Positions 1 to 11,866 are shown, numbered from the stretch's first letter. The stretch: DNA of 64,000 bases from Calendula officinalis (GCA_963853835.1 OY970822.1:19345501-19409500); one strand, 5' to 3'. Notes: generated by a model from the sequence alone, not told the origin. Made by a program: numbers and translations.

Positions 1-264
1 TAGCTTAAATCATATCATGGATAACCTTTAATTAACACATTGTATATTTACTTAACTAGTAAATGTACAATTACTTGTATTAATTAGTTAGTTAAACTAA
101 TCTAGTAATAAGTTAAACTTAACTTAATACTTAACTGATTCATAATGACTATTATGAATCATTCATCTTCGTAGTATCATTGCTTATCTTGCTCGTATTA
201 CATGCACTCACCGGTGTGACCCTTAAGTGTTTCGTAGGCATGGATGTATCATCACAGGTTGACT
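1..264. other. Unassigned AT-rich sequence at window edge
   Basis: No gene is recognised. Homology between the two Copia copies in this window begins only near position 265, so this stretch is either another insertion that removed the 5' part of Copia 1 or flanking DNA joined by a deletion. It ends in a more mixed-composition segment (about 195-255) that could be the tail of another element. Its origin cannot be decided from this window. Confidence 0.4.
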
Positions 265-463
265 AACTGTGCACATAAATCCTTCAAAATATTCAAAAGC
301 AAGAAATTATGGGTATAAACCTAAATCAGTAGTAACATCAAAGAGCAGTAACAATCAACAACTAAGGACCAAACCTGCATCAAAAGCTCACACTATTCAA
401 AAATCTTATTCTTCAAAGGATGAACCCAAGACAAAACAAGCTTGGGTTCCCAAAATTAACTAA
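265..463 (+). pseudogene. Copia 1 gag C-terminal remnant
   Basis: About 64 codons, basic and rich in Lys, Ser and Asn, ending in a Gln-Ala-Trp-Val-Pro-Lys stretch before a TAA. The same stretch precedes a TAA in Copia 2 near 60780, so the stop between gag and pol is a family trait. The UBN2-type gag domain and both zinc knuckles seen in Copia 2 are missing here. The next codons of pol lie in another frame and follow a T-rich GTGCAG that resembles a splice acceptor. Confidence 0.75.
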
Positions 464-477
464 TCCATTTACTTTTT

Positions 478-3400
478 GTGCAGAGCATTCAGATCCCTGA
501 AGAAGGAAGAACATGGCATATTGATAGTGGATGCTCTAGGCACATGATTGGAAATCTTCAAATTCTTAGAGATTTCAAGTCTTTTGAAGGAGGATATGTT
601 GCTTTTGGTGAAAATCCAAGATGTGGTAGGATAACAGGTAAATGTACAGTATCAAATGGTAAGAATATTTTTGATGATGTATTTTATGTTGCTGAGCTTA
701 AATATAATCTGGTGAGTGTCTCACAAGTATGTGATAAAAAGAACAAGATTCTTTTTACAGATATAGAGTGCATCATTCTTTCTCCTGACTTTATTTTAGA
801 TGAAAATATGTTATTTTAAGAACCCCAAGGAGAAACAATGTGTATTGCCTGGATATAGGGGGAGAACTCATTTCTTCAAATGAGATCAACTGTTTTATAT
901 TCAAGGCAAACACCAATGAATCAGAACTATGTCATAGAAGGATGTGTCACACACATTTTAAAAATATGAATAATTTAGTCAAAAAGAATTTGGTAGTTGG
1001 TTTACCTCAAAAAGAATTCATGTGTGATCATCATTGTGTTGTATGCCTGAAAGGTAAACAACACAAGACTTCTCATAAGTCCAAAGCAATAAATTCTATT
1101 TCTGACCCTTTGCAGCTCTTACATATGGACTTATTTGGCCCTACAAATGTAATGAGTATTGGAAAGAAACATTACTGTCTTGTCATTACTGATGATTTTT
1201 CCAGGTATACTTGGGTTTTCTTTCTCAAGACCAAATATGAAACACGTGAAATCATAAAAAATCTGATAGTCAAACTGGAAAACACAAGAGATCTCAAATT
1301 GAAAGCAATTAGATGTGATAATGGCACAGAATTTAAAAATGCTAACTTAATTAGTTTTTGTGATCTTAAAGGCATTGACAGACAGTATAGCTCACCTAGA
1401 ACTCCACAACAATGTAGCTGAAATGAGAAATAGAACAATCATTGAAGCAGCCAGATCCATGATTGCAGACTCAAAATTACCAATTACATTTTGGGCTGAA
1501 GCTGTTAATACTGCTTGTTATGTTCAAAACAGAGTATTAATAGTTAAGCCACATTTTTTAACACCATATGAACTTTTTAACAAAAGAAAACATTCAATAA
1601 GTTTCTTAAAATCATTTGGTTGTCCTTGTACAATTTTAATTACAAGAGAACAAATTGGTAAGTTTGACTGCAAATCAGATGATGGAATCTTTATAGGATA
1701 CTCAACTCAAAGCAAAGTATACAGAGTATTCAACAAAAGGCTAATGATCATTGAAGAAAGTGTGGATGTATCCTTTAATGAAAACTTGATGAATGAACAG
1801 GGAAATGGTCCAGATTGGTTATTCAATATTGATAATCTAACCAAATCTCTTGATTTTAGTTATGATTGTAATGCAGGTGAAACAAACAATCAAAATCCAC
1901 AAGGAGGATCATCATCATTCAATGGTAGTCAAGATACAATGAAATATATCTTGGTTAATATTGATCCCACAGTTAATACTGAGGACAGTAGTAACTCTGA
2001 TAACCCTAGCAATCTTGATACCAGTAATAACTCGAACTCACAAGATAATACTGATCCCAGTAGTAACACAGAAACTCAAATTGATGATGGTGAACCAAAC
2101 AATACTGATGTCAGTAATAACAATGAGCCACATGATTTAAATGAAAATCATATTTCTACTGATACCAGTATCAATGAAGAAACTCATGAAGTTCCAGAAA
2201 ACCAAGAAAAAACCTGGACAGATGCACAAGTTCCTGAATCCAATGAATCAAACCTTGACAGTCAAATTATTGTGGATAAAGTTTCCAACTCAAGAATTGA
2301 AAAGAATCATCCCTTAGACTTAGTTCTAAGTGATGTGAACTCAAACATGCATACAAGAAGCAAATTTAACTCAACTTTATATTCAAATACTTGCAATATA
2401 AGTCCGATATCTAATGAATGCCTGTTTGCTTGTTTTCTATCTCAGGAAGAGCCTAAAAAGATTCAACGGGCCATGAAAGATTCAAATTGGATTTAAGCAA
2501 TGCAAGAAGAACTTCTCCAATTCAAATTACAAGCTGTTTGGACACTTGTACCTCTACCAAAAGGAAAAAAGGCCACTGGAACACGATGGATCTTTAGAAA
2601 CAAGGAAGATGAAAGAGGTATAGTGATCAAAAACAAAGCCAGACTTGTAGCCCAAGGATACACTCAAGAAGAAGGAATAGACTATGATGATGTATATGCT
2701 CCTGTTGCAAGAATTGAAGCAATAAGGATCTTTCTGGCATATGCTTCATTCAAGAAATTCAAAGTCTATCAAATGGATGTTAAAAGTGCATTCTTATATG
2801 GGAAGATTGAAGAATAAGTATATGTTTGTCAGCCTCCAGGATTTGAAGATCCTGAACATGATGATTATGTGTACAAATTAGACAAAGCTCTATATGGCAT
2901 GCACCAGGCACCAAGAGCATGGTATGATACATTATCATCTTTGGATCAATAAATGATCAATTGTGCAAAGAGTTTGAACAACTGATGCAGATCAGATACA
3001 AGATGAGCTCAATGGGTCCAATGAATTTCTTCCCTGGACTTCAAATCAATCAAAGATCAGATGGTATTTTGATTACTCAATCAAAATATGTTAAAGACAT
3101 CTTAGAGAAATTTGCAATGAAAGACTGTAAAAGTGAAAGCACACCAATGGAAACACATAAACACCTACATCCTGATGTTGAGGGGGAGGATGTAGATGAA
3201 CACTTATATAGATCACTGATAGGCTCCTTAATGTGTTTAACTGCATCAAGACCTGATATTATGTATAATGTTTGTGTGTGTGCCAGGTATCAAGCAAAAC
3301 CAAAGGAGCTTCACTTGCAGGCAGTCAAAAGGATCTTCAGATACTTGAAGGGAAAACCATCACTTGGTCTTTGGTATCCACATGATTCACCATTTGAACC

Positions 3401-3866
3401 TGTAGCCTACACAGATAGTGACTATGGTGGTGAATGTCAAGATAGAAAATCTACTACTGGTGGATGTCAATTCTTTGGATCAAGAGTGGTGTCATGGCAA
3501 TGCAAGAAGCAAACAAATATCTCAATATCAACTGCTGAAGCAGAGTATGTAGCTGCATCCGCATGTTGTGCTCAAGTTCTGTGGATTCAAAATCAACTCC
3601 TAGACTTTGGTATATCTTTCCTTAAAACTCCTATTTTTATTGATAATCAAAGTGCTATTAGTATTGTGAATAATCCACTAAAACACTCAAAAACCAAACA
3701 TACTGAAATAAGATTTCATTTTATAAGGGATTGTAATGAAAAGAAATTAATCAAAGTGGAGAAAATTCATACTGACAATCAACTAGCAGATCGTTTTACA
3801 AAAGTATTTGATGTAGGAAAGTTCAGCTTTTTGGTTAGCAGTATTGGAATGATTTTAATAAATTAA
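478..3866 (+). pseudogene. Copia 1 pol: protease, integrase, reverse transcriptase, RNase H (broken)
   Basis: The protease active-site region carries Asp-Ser-Gly-Cys-Ser at about 523-537. The GAG-pre-integrase segment with His and Cys zinc ligands lies at about 930-1070. The integrase core begins with a His-Met-Asp-Leu-Phe-Gly motif near 1120. RT starts near 2500 and RNase H (Tyr-Thr-Asp-Ser-Asp-Tyr) lies near 3410. Breaks: a frameshift near 815, an extra G near 860, a 5-bp deletion near 1412, GAA-to-TAA stops at 2494 and 2815, and a deletion near 2940 that removes the Tyr-Val-Asp-Asp RT catalytic motif present in Copia 2 at about 63357-63368. The protein cannot be made intact. Confidence 0.9.
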
Positions 3867-4353
3867 TTTCATTATTAAGATCATATGTAAAGTTTTTGTA
3901 TAATATTTCTATTTAAAAGTGTTTGTTTTACTAGTGATTATTCATTATTACTGCCTATATGTAGTATTCACAAAATACTACTGATAGGGTTTCTCTGAAA
4001 ATTAGGTTAAGTGTGAATCGAGAGTTACTACTGACGATTTACTACTGATACTTAATTTACTACTGATCGACCGTTATTTGTGAAATACACTGTTTTACCA
4101 TACTAACCCCATGAAAATAGCCGTTAAGCTATGATTCGAAGGGTATTTCGGTCATTTTGCAGGATAATTCGAAAAATATAAATAGCTGAATGCGATTAAT
4201 TTAGCATTATCCAAACCTCGGTCCGATAAACCCTACGATAAACCCTAATCTGTGCAATTTCGATTAAAACCTTGAACCAGTAACAACTTCAATCACTTAC
4301 GAAATTGTTCACGAGATCAAAACCTCTCAGAATACAAACTCTCAAACATCAAA
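3867..4353 (+). promoter_or_regulatory. Putative internal promoter and leader of Copia 1 ORF3
   Basis: TATAAATAG at 4177-4185 is a near-ideal plant TATA box. It is followed by a leader-like stretch with CCCTAAT motifs and an ATG in good context at 4354. Three exact copies of TACTACTGAT (3976, 4040, 4058) and one near copy (about 4025) lie 110-200 bp upstream of the TATA. The same motif occurs three times at a similar distance upstream of the LTR TATA box. A promoter here would let ORF3 be expressed separately from gag-pol. The elements are seen directly; the function is inferred. Confidence 0.5.
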
Positions 4354-4579
4354 ATGGCAATGAAAAATCTATTGGTCACTAAAACAGATCTTCAATACTC
4401 TGAGTTTCACAACATGCTTGCTTTCCTAAGAAATCCTGATGGCACAAGAAGCTTCAGACCAATTGTGATGTTCTTGAAGAACTCGCCAATAAGATTTGCT
4501 CTAACTGTACATCCAAAACTCTGTGAACAACATCTTGTTCAATTTTGGGAAAATGCTGAAAGAATAGAAGAATATAACA

Positions 4580-6236
4580 TGTAACACCTCAATTTTCAAA
4601 ACAACATTTAAATAACATTTAATCCAAAATACATAATATTGTATCGGTGTCAAATACCGGTTTTACAAAAACGAAAAGGTTTCTTGTTCGATATTATCAG
4701 AGTTTACAAAAACGGTGTTACAAATTATATCTTAACCATAGGATAAGGACTCTAATCATCAACACCGAGCTAATCTCAACAAGGCCTCTTCTAAACGGGC
4801 CTCCTAGATCTTCGATCCCGAACCTGAGTACATAGCAAAACACAAACATAGTACGTGAGACAAAATTGCCTCGTGAGATACATGGGTTTTAGACCCGATA
4901 AACAACTAGTCAAATAATATCATTTAAACCTAAAATAATATTACTAGGTTCGTTTGGGTCACTTCATTACTTCCATCATTTGGCCAATGTCAAGATAATC
5001 GGAATGCCTCCAATCTATCAAGACCATCATATCCGCGGTAACCGGAATGCCTCCAATCTACCGGGATTCATAGGTATTGGGTAATCGGAATGCCTCCAAT
5101 CTACCACTAACCTAAAGGTATCGTAATAACCGGAATGCCTCCAATCTACTATGGCCCTAGGGACAACAACGTCATCATCATCACTTTTCTCTTATCATTA
5201 TGAGCTTATAGCTCCATCATTTCTCATTCAACTAATCATTTCATCATCATGTAAGCAATTCGTCATAAATCACATAAATAACTAAATTACTTAAAGACTC
5301 GATAAAAACATTTAATCATAAACATTTACTAACTATGTACTCAGTTTTGAAAGTTCACATGTACTCACCTTAGCCAAGCTTATCCAACTGTTGTGTTCCT
5401 TGAACACCAATATCACTTCTCAAGATTTGAATGCCTCAAATCCTTCAACCAATAACCTATTATCAAACCAATATAATGGTTTGCATCAATCATCAATACT
5501 AACTATATAATCCATGACTAGTCAACTACTAGCACCATTTTCCCCAAAGTTACTAAACCCTAATTCCATAAATCACCATCTTTTCATAGATTCATTTTAT
5601 GATTACATTTCTCTTGTTAAAATACCATAGATCTAAGTTATGTTACTTCCATTTAACCATTTATGTACAAATCCATAACTAGGGTTTATGATTCAAGCTT
5701 CCCTACTTGAATCCAAGACTTATAACACAAGAGGGATGAAGATTTACCTTGGATCTTCAAATGTGAGCAAGAATCTCCAAGAACTAGTGAAGATTAAGCA
5801 CCAATCGTCACTTTACACTCAAAAATCGCACACACAAGTTGAGAGGAGAAAAACTAGGGTTTATGTGTAATAAATGAGGTTTTCCTGAAATTAATGCTGG
5901 TGTCGCCAAAGTTCACGATCGTTACCCAGAGTTCGCGTCGCGAACTTCTTCACGCACGCATAGTTCGCGATCGTGACCTGGTCGGGAAGTAGTTCACGCC
6001 TGATAGTCCAAATAGCTGGTGCGACTTCACGATCCGTGAACCAAAGTTCACGGCGTGAACTTCATTGGGCAGCTAGGGCTGCACTTTTTGGTCCTTGGCT
6101 AGACCCGGTTTCGTCCATAACTTTCTCGTACGGTGTCCAAATGACACGAAACCAATTCCTACGTTCCTTAAACGATTTATCCTTATTTATCATATTTTTA
6201 TACAATTAATTTATTTACAAATTTCGGGTCGTTACA
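4580..6236 (-). mobile_element. Solo LTR 1 of the chromovirus family
   Basis: On the plus strand it starts TGTAACACCTC and ends GGTCGTTACA, the reverse complement of the LTR ends of the complete chromovirus at 22949-31239. It is flanked by the 5-bp duplication TAACA (4575-4579 and 6237-6241). At 1657 bp it is close to the 1718-bp reference LTR. No internal domain remains, so it arose by LTR-LTR recombination. It contains four copies of a GGAATGCCTCCAATCTA core (about 5001-5148) matching the repeats of the reference LTR. Confidence 0.95.
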
Positions 6237-9200
6237 TAACACAATCAAGATTAAATCTGAAATAGATGGGAAGACTATTCTAATCTCAGAACAAACTATT
6301 AGAAACCATCTCCAACTCAATGATGAGTCAGGTATATCTCTTTTATCCAAAGAAGTTTTTAATAGAAAATGTTTTAAAAATGGGGTATGAGGGAAGAACA
6401 AATATTCAAACTTTTCAAAAAGGTATTCTTTCTCCCCAATGGAAGTATTTGGTTCATACAATTCAACACTGTATGTCACCAAAGAAAAGTACTTGGAATG
6501 AGTTCAACAGATCTATAGCATCTGTTGTTGTCTGTTTGTGCACATATCAAGTATTTAACTTTTCTAAAATGATTTTTAAAGGAATGCTTGGAAACTTGTC
6601 TGTTTCAAAAATTTTAATGTATCCAAGATTCCTTGCACATATTTTTGATTGTGAGATCCCAGATCTTGTAAAAACCAAAAACATTTTTCCCATTCCAGAA
6701 TTAAATAAAAAGGTTTACTCAAATATGAACAAGAAGTTCAAATTTTCTGGAAAGGAAACTCCACTTTTTGCAAATATGATCTATGATCAACCTCCAACTG
6801 GAGAAGGTTCAAGCCACCCAATTGAACCCCAACCCACTCCATCACTAAAAACAGCCCAAACACAATCCCATGAGTCCACTCAATCAACCACACAAACAAA
6901 TGTCATGCATGTGTCCCAGAAACATGCTATTAAACCTCAGAGTGCTACTCTTCACTCTGAGGTAGACCAACCAAAAGCCAAACAAATTTCCACAACTTAT
7001 AAAAGGGAAAGACTTTCCAAAAAGGACACCAGGGAACCAATTGAGTCAACTCCCATGCTCGAAGAGTTGTCCTCCAAGGAGGAGAGAGGACATGAGGAAA
7101 GGGCTCCTACTACTGATGCACCAAAGGTTGGTGCACATGACAGTAGGAACATCATTAGGACCCAGACCTCAGAAACTTTGAGTGATGACTCATCATTTGA
7201 GGCAACTCTTAAAGGACCCCGGTGCCAAGAAACCACAAGGGGAGGTACTTCTGCTTCTTCTAGGAAGAAGAGGGTATCTAAATCACCCAATGAATCACCA
7301 AGCAGTGATGAGGATTGAATGAAAATTCCTGAATTGATGGATAGGATGGAAAACCTTAAAGCCAATGTACCAAACAAGCCCGCTGATCTACCTAGATGGA
7401 GTGAGGGCAACTTGGAACCAACCAAATTGATGGATAGGAAGGAAAACCTTGAAACCACTATACAACATTGTCTGAATTTACTGAACAATCAAGGGAGGAC
7501 CATGAGCTATATGAAGCATTACATCAATGTCCTGAACAGAAGGCAGAAGAGGTTCGGTGACAGGCTTCAAAGGCAATCAAATATTATCAACAAATTAAAA
7601 AGAAAGATTGCAAATAGTGAGGCTCAACGAGTTGAGATCACTAAGGGGGAGAAGAATCAAATTCAAGAGATGATTGATACTTCAATTGCAGAAGCAGCAG
7701 CCTCCCTCTTAAATCTAAAAGAAGCTCATGGTGAATCAGGTCAGTTTATTGATGAAGACCTGGATAGAGGAGTTAAGAGTATGGATGAAGATGTGTTTGT
7801 GTCTGCACCTCAATCACCAGCAGCAGAACAATCACCTTCTCATACTACTGATGCTATGGGTGCTACTGATCCCATATATAATACCGAGATGGTGGAACGA
7901 GCAGGAGAGATAAACACTACTGATCCTATGGAAGAAATGACTCAAGAAGTTACATCAGTAGTAAATGTTCCAAATGAAGATACAATACCATCACCAATCT
8001 CTACTGATACAGACACTACTGAAGAAATACCAGTGGTAACTAGAGAAGAAGAAGAATCAGTAGTAAACTCCTCAAACCTACAAATGGTGATTTACAGACC
8101 TTTCAGTTTGGAGTCTCTAATACCAGTAATACCAGATCTCATTGAACCAACACTAGAAATCCCAAGACCACCAATTCCAGAACTACAACCACTTATCATC
8201 CCAGATATTGATGATGATGTGAACTGGGATGAAGTTGATGAATGTACATTACCTCCTCATCCAAAAATACTACAAGAGAAAGAGGCACATACATTTTTCC
8301 TTCAATCAAGCTTGAACCATTGATTGATATGAAGTACACTCCACTTCCAAAATGTGTGGGAAAAGGAAAAGAAATTTTTGATGATGATTATCCACACAGA
8401 GCCTTAGGTCATTATATGGTAAATAAAATTAATCTGGTTAGACCTTTAAAACAAGATATGTGGAAAGTGAAAAGAATGAGATATCAAAGGAAGTATGCTA
8501 AGACTCAAGCCCTTGAAGATAAAAGAAAAGTTGAAGAAGAAAGATTGAAAAATGCAGCTATTCTAGAGATTGAAGAGTTCCTGGTAGAAGATGAACAAGC
8601 AGAATTTGATAAACAAAAGAAAATAGAAGAAGAACATTTGAACTGTCTTGAAGATCTAGTTGCAGAGTGCAACAGAGAAAATGCTGAACTACCAGAAGAA
8701 ATACTTGAGCAGAAAACCAAAATGGTAGAGTATTTGAAAACAAAAGGTCACAGTGAAAAGTCTTTTGGGAGAATGAAGATGTTAAACATTGTAGACAAAT
8801 ACTGCACTGCAAGAAAGAAAGAATTGGCAGAACCTGAAGAAGAAGAAGTTAAGGTCAAAGAGTTGGTTGATATTGATCATAAACTGGTGATTACTAGAAA
8901 ACCAATAACTGGTGAATACTCAAATCCATATGTCAATAAAAGAAAATTAATAGATGCTGAAGAAGAGGCAAGGAAGAAATCAAAACAAGATCTCCCAATA
9001 CTTGATCTTCCTCAAGCTCCTCTACAAAATAATCCAATTATTAACTGGAGAGTTATGAACAATGTTATTGAACTGATCAAAGAAGACAAAACAACTCAAA
9101 GATTTAGTGCTTGGAAGCCAATGGTCATGTCATTATCAAGAAGTGATATAATCAAAGTCTTAATCATTGGTAAACCAAGAATGTCTAAGAAGAAATGGAG

Positions 9201-9544
9201 AAACTCAGGTGCTGGATATCTAACTGAAATGATTGATGCTGCATTTTATCCAGATTATTATCCTGAGAAGTTTGAAAGCAAAGAAGCTGTGTATGCTTGG
9301 AATGTTCTCCCAACAGTTAATATGTACTTCTTTGAAAGAGCTAGAAAAAGATGTGAACTGTTTTCTGTTTGAAAAAGAGTACAATCATTCTGAAGAAACA
9401 ATGTAACAAGCTATTTTTTGTTCCTTCATTAGACCTCATGATGCTGTTATGTTCTTAGAAAAATACAACTATTTCATTAAGAAGAACATCAAGTATATCA
9501 TTGAACAAAGAAGATTAAGAAATCAACAAGTAAAAGAAGGTGAT

Positions 9545-11283
9545 TGTAACACACCGATTTTTTTACCCAAATTAAAACTTTTGAAAATATAAAATATATG
9601 TCTTTACAAACCGAATGTCTAAAAATATGGTTTAAATGAAACATTTGTAATAATTAGAAAGTACCAAAACCGGTGTTACAATAATATCAAAAACAATAGT
9701 CTAGGGAACTAAATAAGTACACCAAGCTAATCCTTCCAAATGCTAACTACGGGCCGCCTAATCTTTCGCTCCCGAACCTGAGTACATAGTCAAAATAAAC
9801 GTAGTACGTGAGACAAATATTGTCTCGTGAGAAACATGGGTTTTAGACCCGGTTAGAAATAACTTGCAATAAAATAATAATTAATTATTTATCAAATTGC
9901 ACATAGTCAATCAATCTCTAAGGCTTGCCATAAGCCAAACACATACGTAACGGGCCTCCCCGAAACAACTTCCCCGATATGGGTTATCTAGGTAAACTCC
10001 CCCGTTTCCGGGTTATCTATTTGCTCCCCCGATTTCCGGGTTATATCAAACTCCCCCGTTTTCCGGGTTATCTATTTTCTCGACACACTACCCTTGCGCA
10101 GGGTGGTACCGCCCCAAGTAGGTGTCACTAACTCCCCCAACTTGTGTGGGTTATCTAGGATCCAATCGATTAGCAACCACATAACAAATCATCAACTTGG
10201 GTCAAATCCCATATCACAACTCAATCATACTAGTGGTAACTAAGTAATAAATTCACAATTCAATTCAATTCAATTCAATTCAATTCAATTCAATTCAATT
10301 CATACTCTATCAATTCAATCTTTTCTTTATTAAAAATATTTATCTAATAAAGACTCTAAAATCATTTCAATTCATAAAACATGGTTTACTATGTACTCAG
10401 AAAGATCACATGTACTCACCTTAGCAAAGCTATCCAACACTTGTGTAAATCAACACAATCTCTACTTCCCAAACAAGGAAGTACTTCCAATCTCAACTCC
10501 TTCTTGACCTATTAACAAAATCATCACAAATCTAGTCATAAACCATAACTAACTACTAGTTAATCCATCTTAACCTTCCCAACCACCAAGTTCATACCAC
10601 TTGGTGGAAATCTCAAACCCTAGTTCAAGATTTCTATCCATAAAACCGAAATCCAACTTGTACACATTGATTTCAAGCTCACCATGAGTGTTTTACACTC
10701 ATGATAGACCATCTTCCCCAAAGATGGTATGGTTGGTTCCCAAAACCACCATTGATACCCATGAAAAGCTTGAAATTAAGGTAGAAGATGATAAGAATCA
10801 ATAATCTTTACCTTTGATGTCTAAATCTTCAAAGATGATGAAGATTTGAGCTCAAGATCAGCAAAAATCGCCCCTTCTCTTCAAAATAAAGGCTGAGCTA
10901 CAAGTAGGGTCGTTGATGCCTAAACCCTAACCTAAAACTCGTTTTTATACAGACTTCAGGAGTTCACGATCGCGAACTTAAGTTCGCGCCGTGAACTATG
11001 CGTGTCGTGACCATTTCGCGATCGGTAACAGATCGTGAACTCTATGTCTGAAAACCCCAAATCCCTGGACGAAGTTCACGATCGCCATCTCATGTTCGCG
11101 CCATGAACTCGTCCAGTCAGCTAGGCTGCACTTTTCGGTCCTTGTCTCAACCCGGTTTCGTCCATAACTTTCTCATACGGTGTCCAAATGACACGAAACC
11201 AATTCCTACGGTTCTGAAATGAATTATCCTTATTTATCATATTTTTGTACAATTTATTTATTTACAAAATCTCGGTCGTTACA
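9545..11283 (-). mobile_element. Solo LTR 2, diverged chromovirus subfamily
   Basis: Ends TGTAACAC and GGTCGTTACA on the plus strand; flanked by GTGAT at 9540-9544 and 11284-11288; length 1739 bp. Blocks near both ends and the segment around 9770-9850 match solo LTR 1. The internal array differs: instead of GGAATGCCTCCAATCTA repeats it holds four to five copies of a CCCCGTTTCCGGGTTATCT-like unit (about 9951-10085). A (CAATT)9 microsatellite lies at 10256-10300. Confidence 0.93.
10256..10300. repeat. (CAATT)9 microsatellite
   Basis: Nine uninterrupted CAATT pentamers inside solo LTR 2. It is absent from solo LTR 1 and the complete element, so it expanded within this subfamily or copy. Confidence 0.97.
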
Positions 11284-11380
11284 GTGATGAAAGGAGAGCT
11301 AAACTCTTAGAAGAAAAGAAGAGAAAAGAAAGAGAGGAGAAGGAAAAATAAACTTGATTAATTACAAGAGAATTAACAAG

Positions 11381-11394
11381 TTTAGGGGGAGATT
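11381..11394 (+). promoter_or_regulatory. Polypurine tract of Copia 1
   Basis: TTTAGGGGGAGATT directly precedes the TG that opens the 3' LTR, the position expected for the plus-strand primer of reverse transcription. Confidence 0.8.
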
Positions 11395-11396
11395 AT

Positions 11397-11866
11397 TGGG
11401 ATATAAGTGATCTATTACTGATGCTGCAGTTGGTACTGGTAATGTCTTGATGCTGCTAACAAGACTTACTACTAATGGGGCAGAATTACAAAGATACTAC
11501 TGATGAACGATCTACTACTGATGGGTGCATATACTACTGATGATCATATTTGGTGCAGATCGTGTCCGAGATTCTAGTGTTAGTTTAGAATTAACATCTT
11601 TTTGTAATTCGAATTGTAATCTAGTCCTAGAATAACTAGGGTATAATGTTAGCTTCAAGGACTATTATATATAGTTCCTTATGAATTGTAAACATACGTG
11701 TATTGATCGATTAATATTAATACATTGAAGCTTTTTTCTTGTTTATTCTTATTCGATTTCCAGTTTACATTGTTCTTATTCAATCAACATAGTGTTAATC
11801 CGCTGTAACTTCTATTGTTGAGTAGATCTATGATTCAATAAGTTATTGAGTTATTCGGTCCTGACA
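11397..11866 (+). mobile_element. 3' LTR of Copia 1
   Basis: It starts TGGGATATAAG after the polypurine tract and ends CCTGACA (TG...CA). A TATA-like TATATATAG lies at 11666-11674. Three exact TACTACTGAT motifs (11495, 11513, 11532) and weaker copies (about 11404, 11467) lie upstream of it in U3. The last 75 bp match the LTR tail that precedes the primer-binding site of Copia 2 (57578-57653). The 5' partner lies outside the window or has been lost. Confidence 0.88.

Larger units (their letters stand above)
4354..11350 (+). pseudogene. Copia 1 third ORF (env-like position), split by two solo LTRs
   Basis: Coding pieces are 4354-4579, 6242-9372 and 9373-9544, ending with a highly charged tail at 11289-11350. 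Removing each solo LTR plus one copy of its 5-bp target duplication rejoins the pieces. The protein begins at ATG 4354. Its middle resembles uncharacterised proteins encoded downstream of Copia RT in Asteraceae (a segment rich in Trp, Lys, Phe, Leu, His and Cys around 6430-6620), followed by a Ser/Thr/Pro/Glu-rich acidic region and Lys/Glu-rich coiled-coil segments (about 7480-7720 and 8490-8760). Breaks include a frameshift near 6380, a TGA at 7316 and a frameshift near 8300. No transmembrane or signal segments were recognised, so an envelope role is not supported. Function unknown. Confidence 0.7.
265..11866 (+). mobile_element. Copia 1: Sirevirus-like Ty1/Copia retrotransposon, 5'-truncated, with nested solo LTRs
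   Basis: Order seen: gag tail, protease, GAG-pre-integrase, integrase, reverse transcriptase, RNase H (the Copia order, integrase before RT), then a long third ORF, a polypurine tract and a 470-bp 3' LTR. An extra ORF after pol is typical of the Sirevirus/SIRE group. The 5' LTR and most of gag are absent. Stops, frameshifts and a deletion across the RT catalytic site make it non-autonomous. The second family member at 57578-64000 aligns along gag tail and pol and serves as an internal reference. Two Gypsy solo LTRs interrupt the third ORF, so this is the older layer. Confidence 0.9.

Noticed and set aside
4354..9372. Third ORF of Copia 1 as a true envelope gene
   Set aside because: No signal peptide, transmembrane segment or fusion-like region could be recognised; only its position is env-like.
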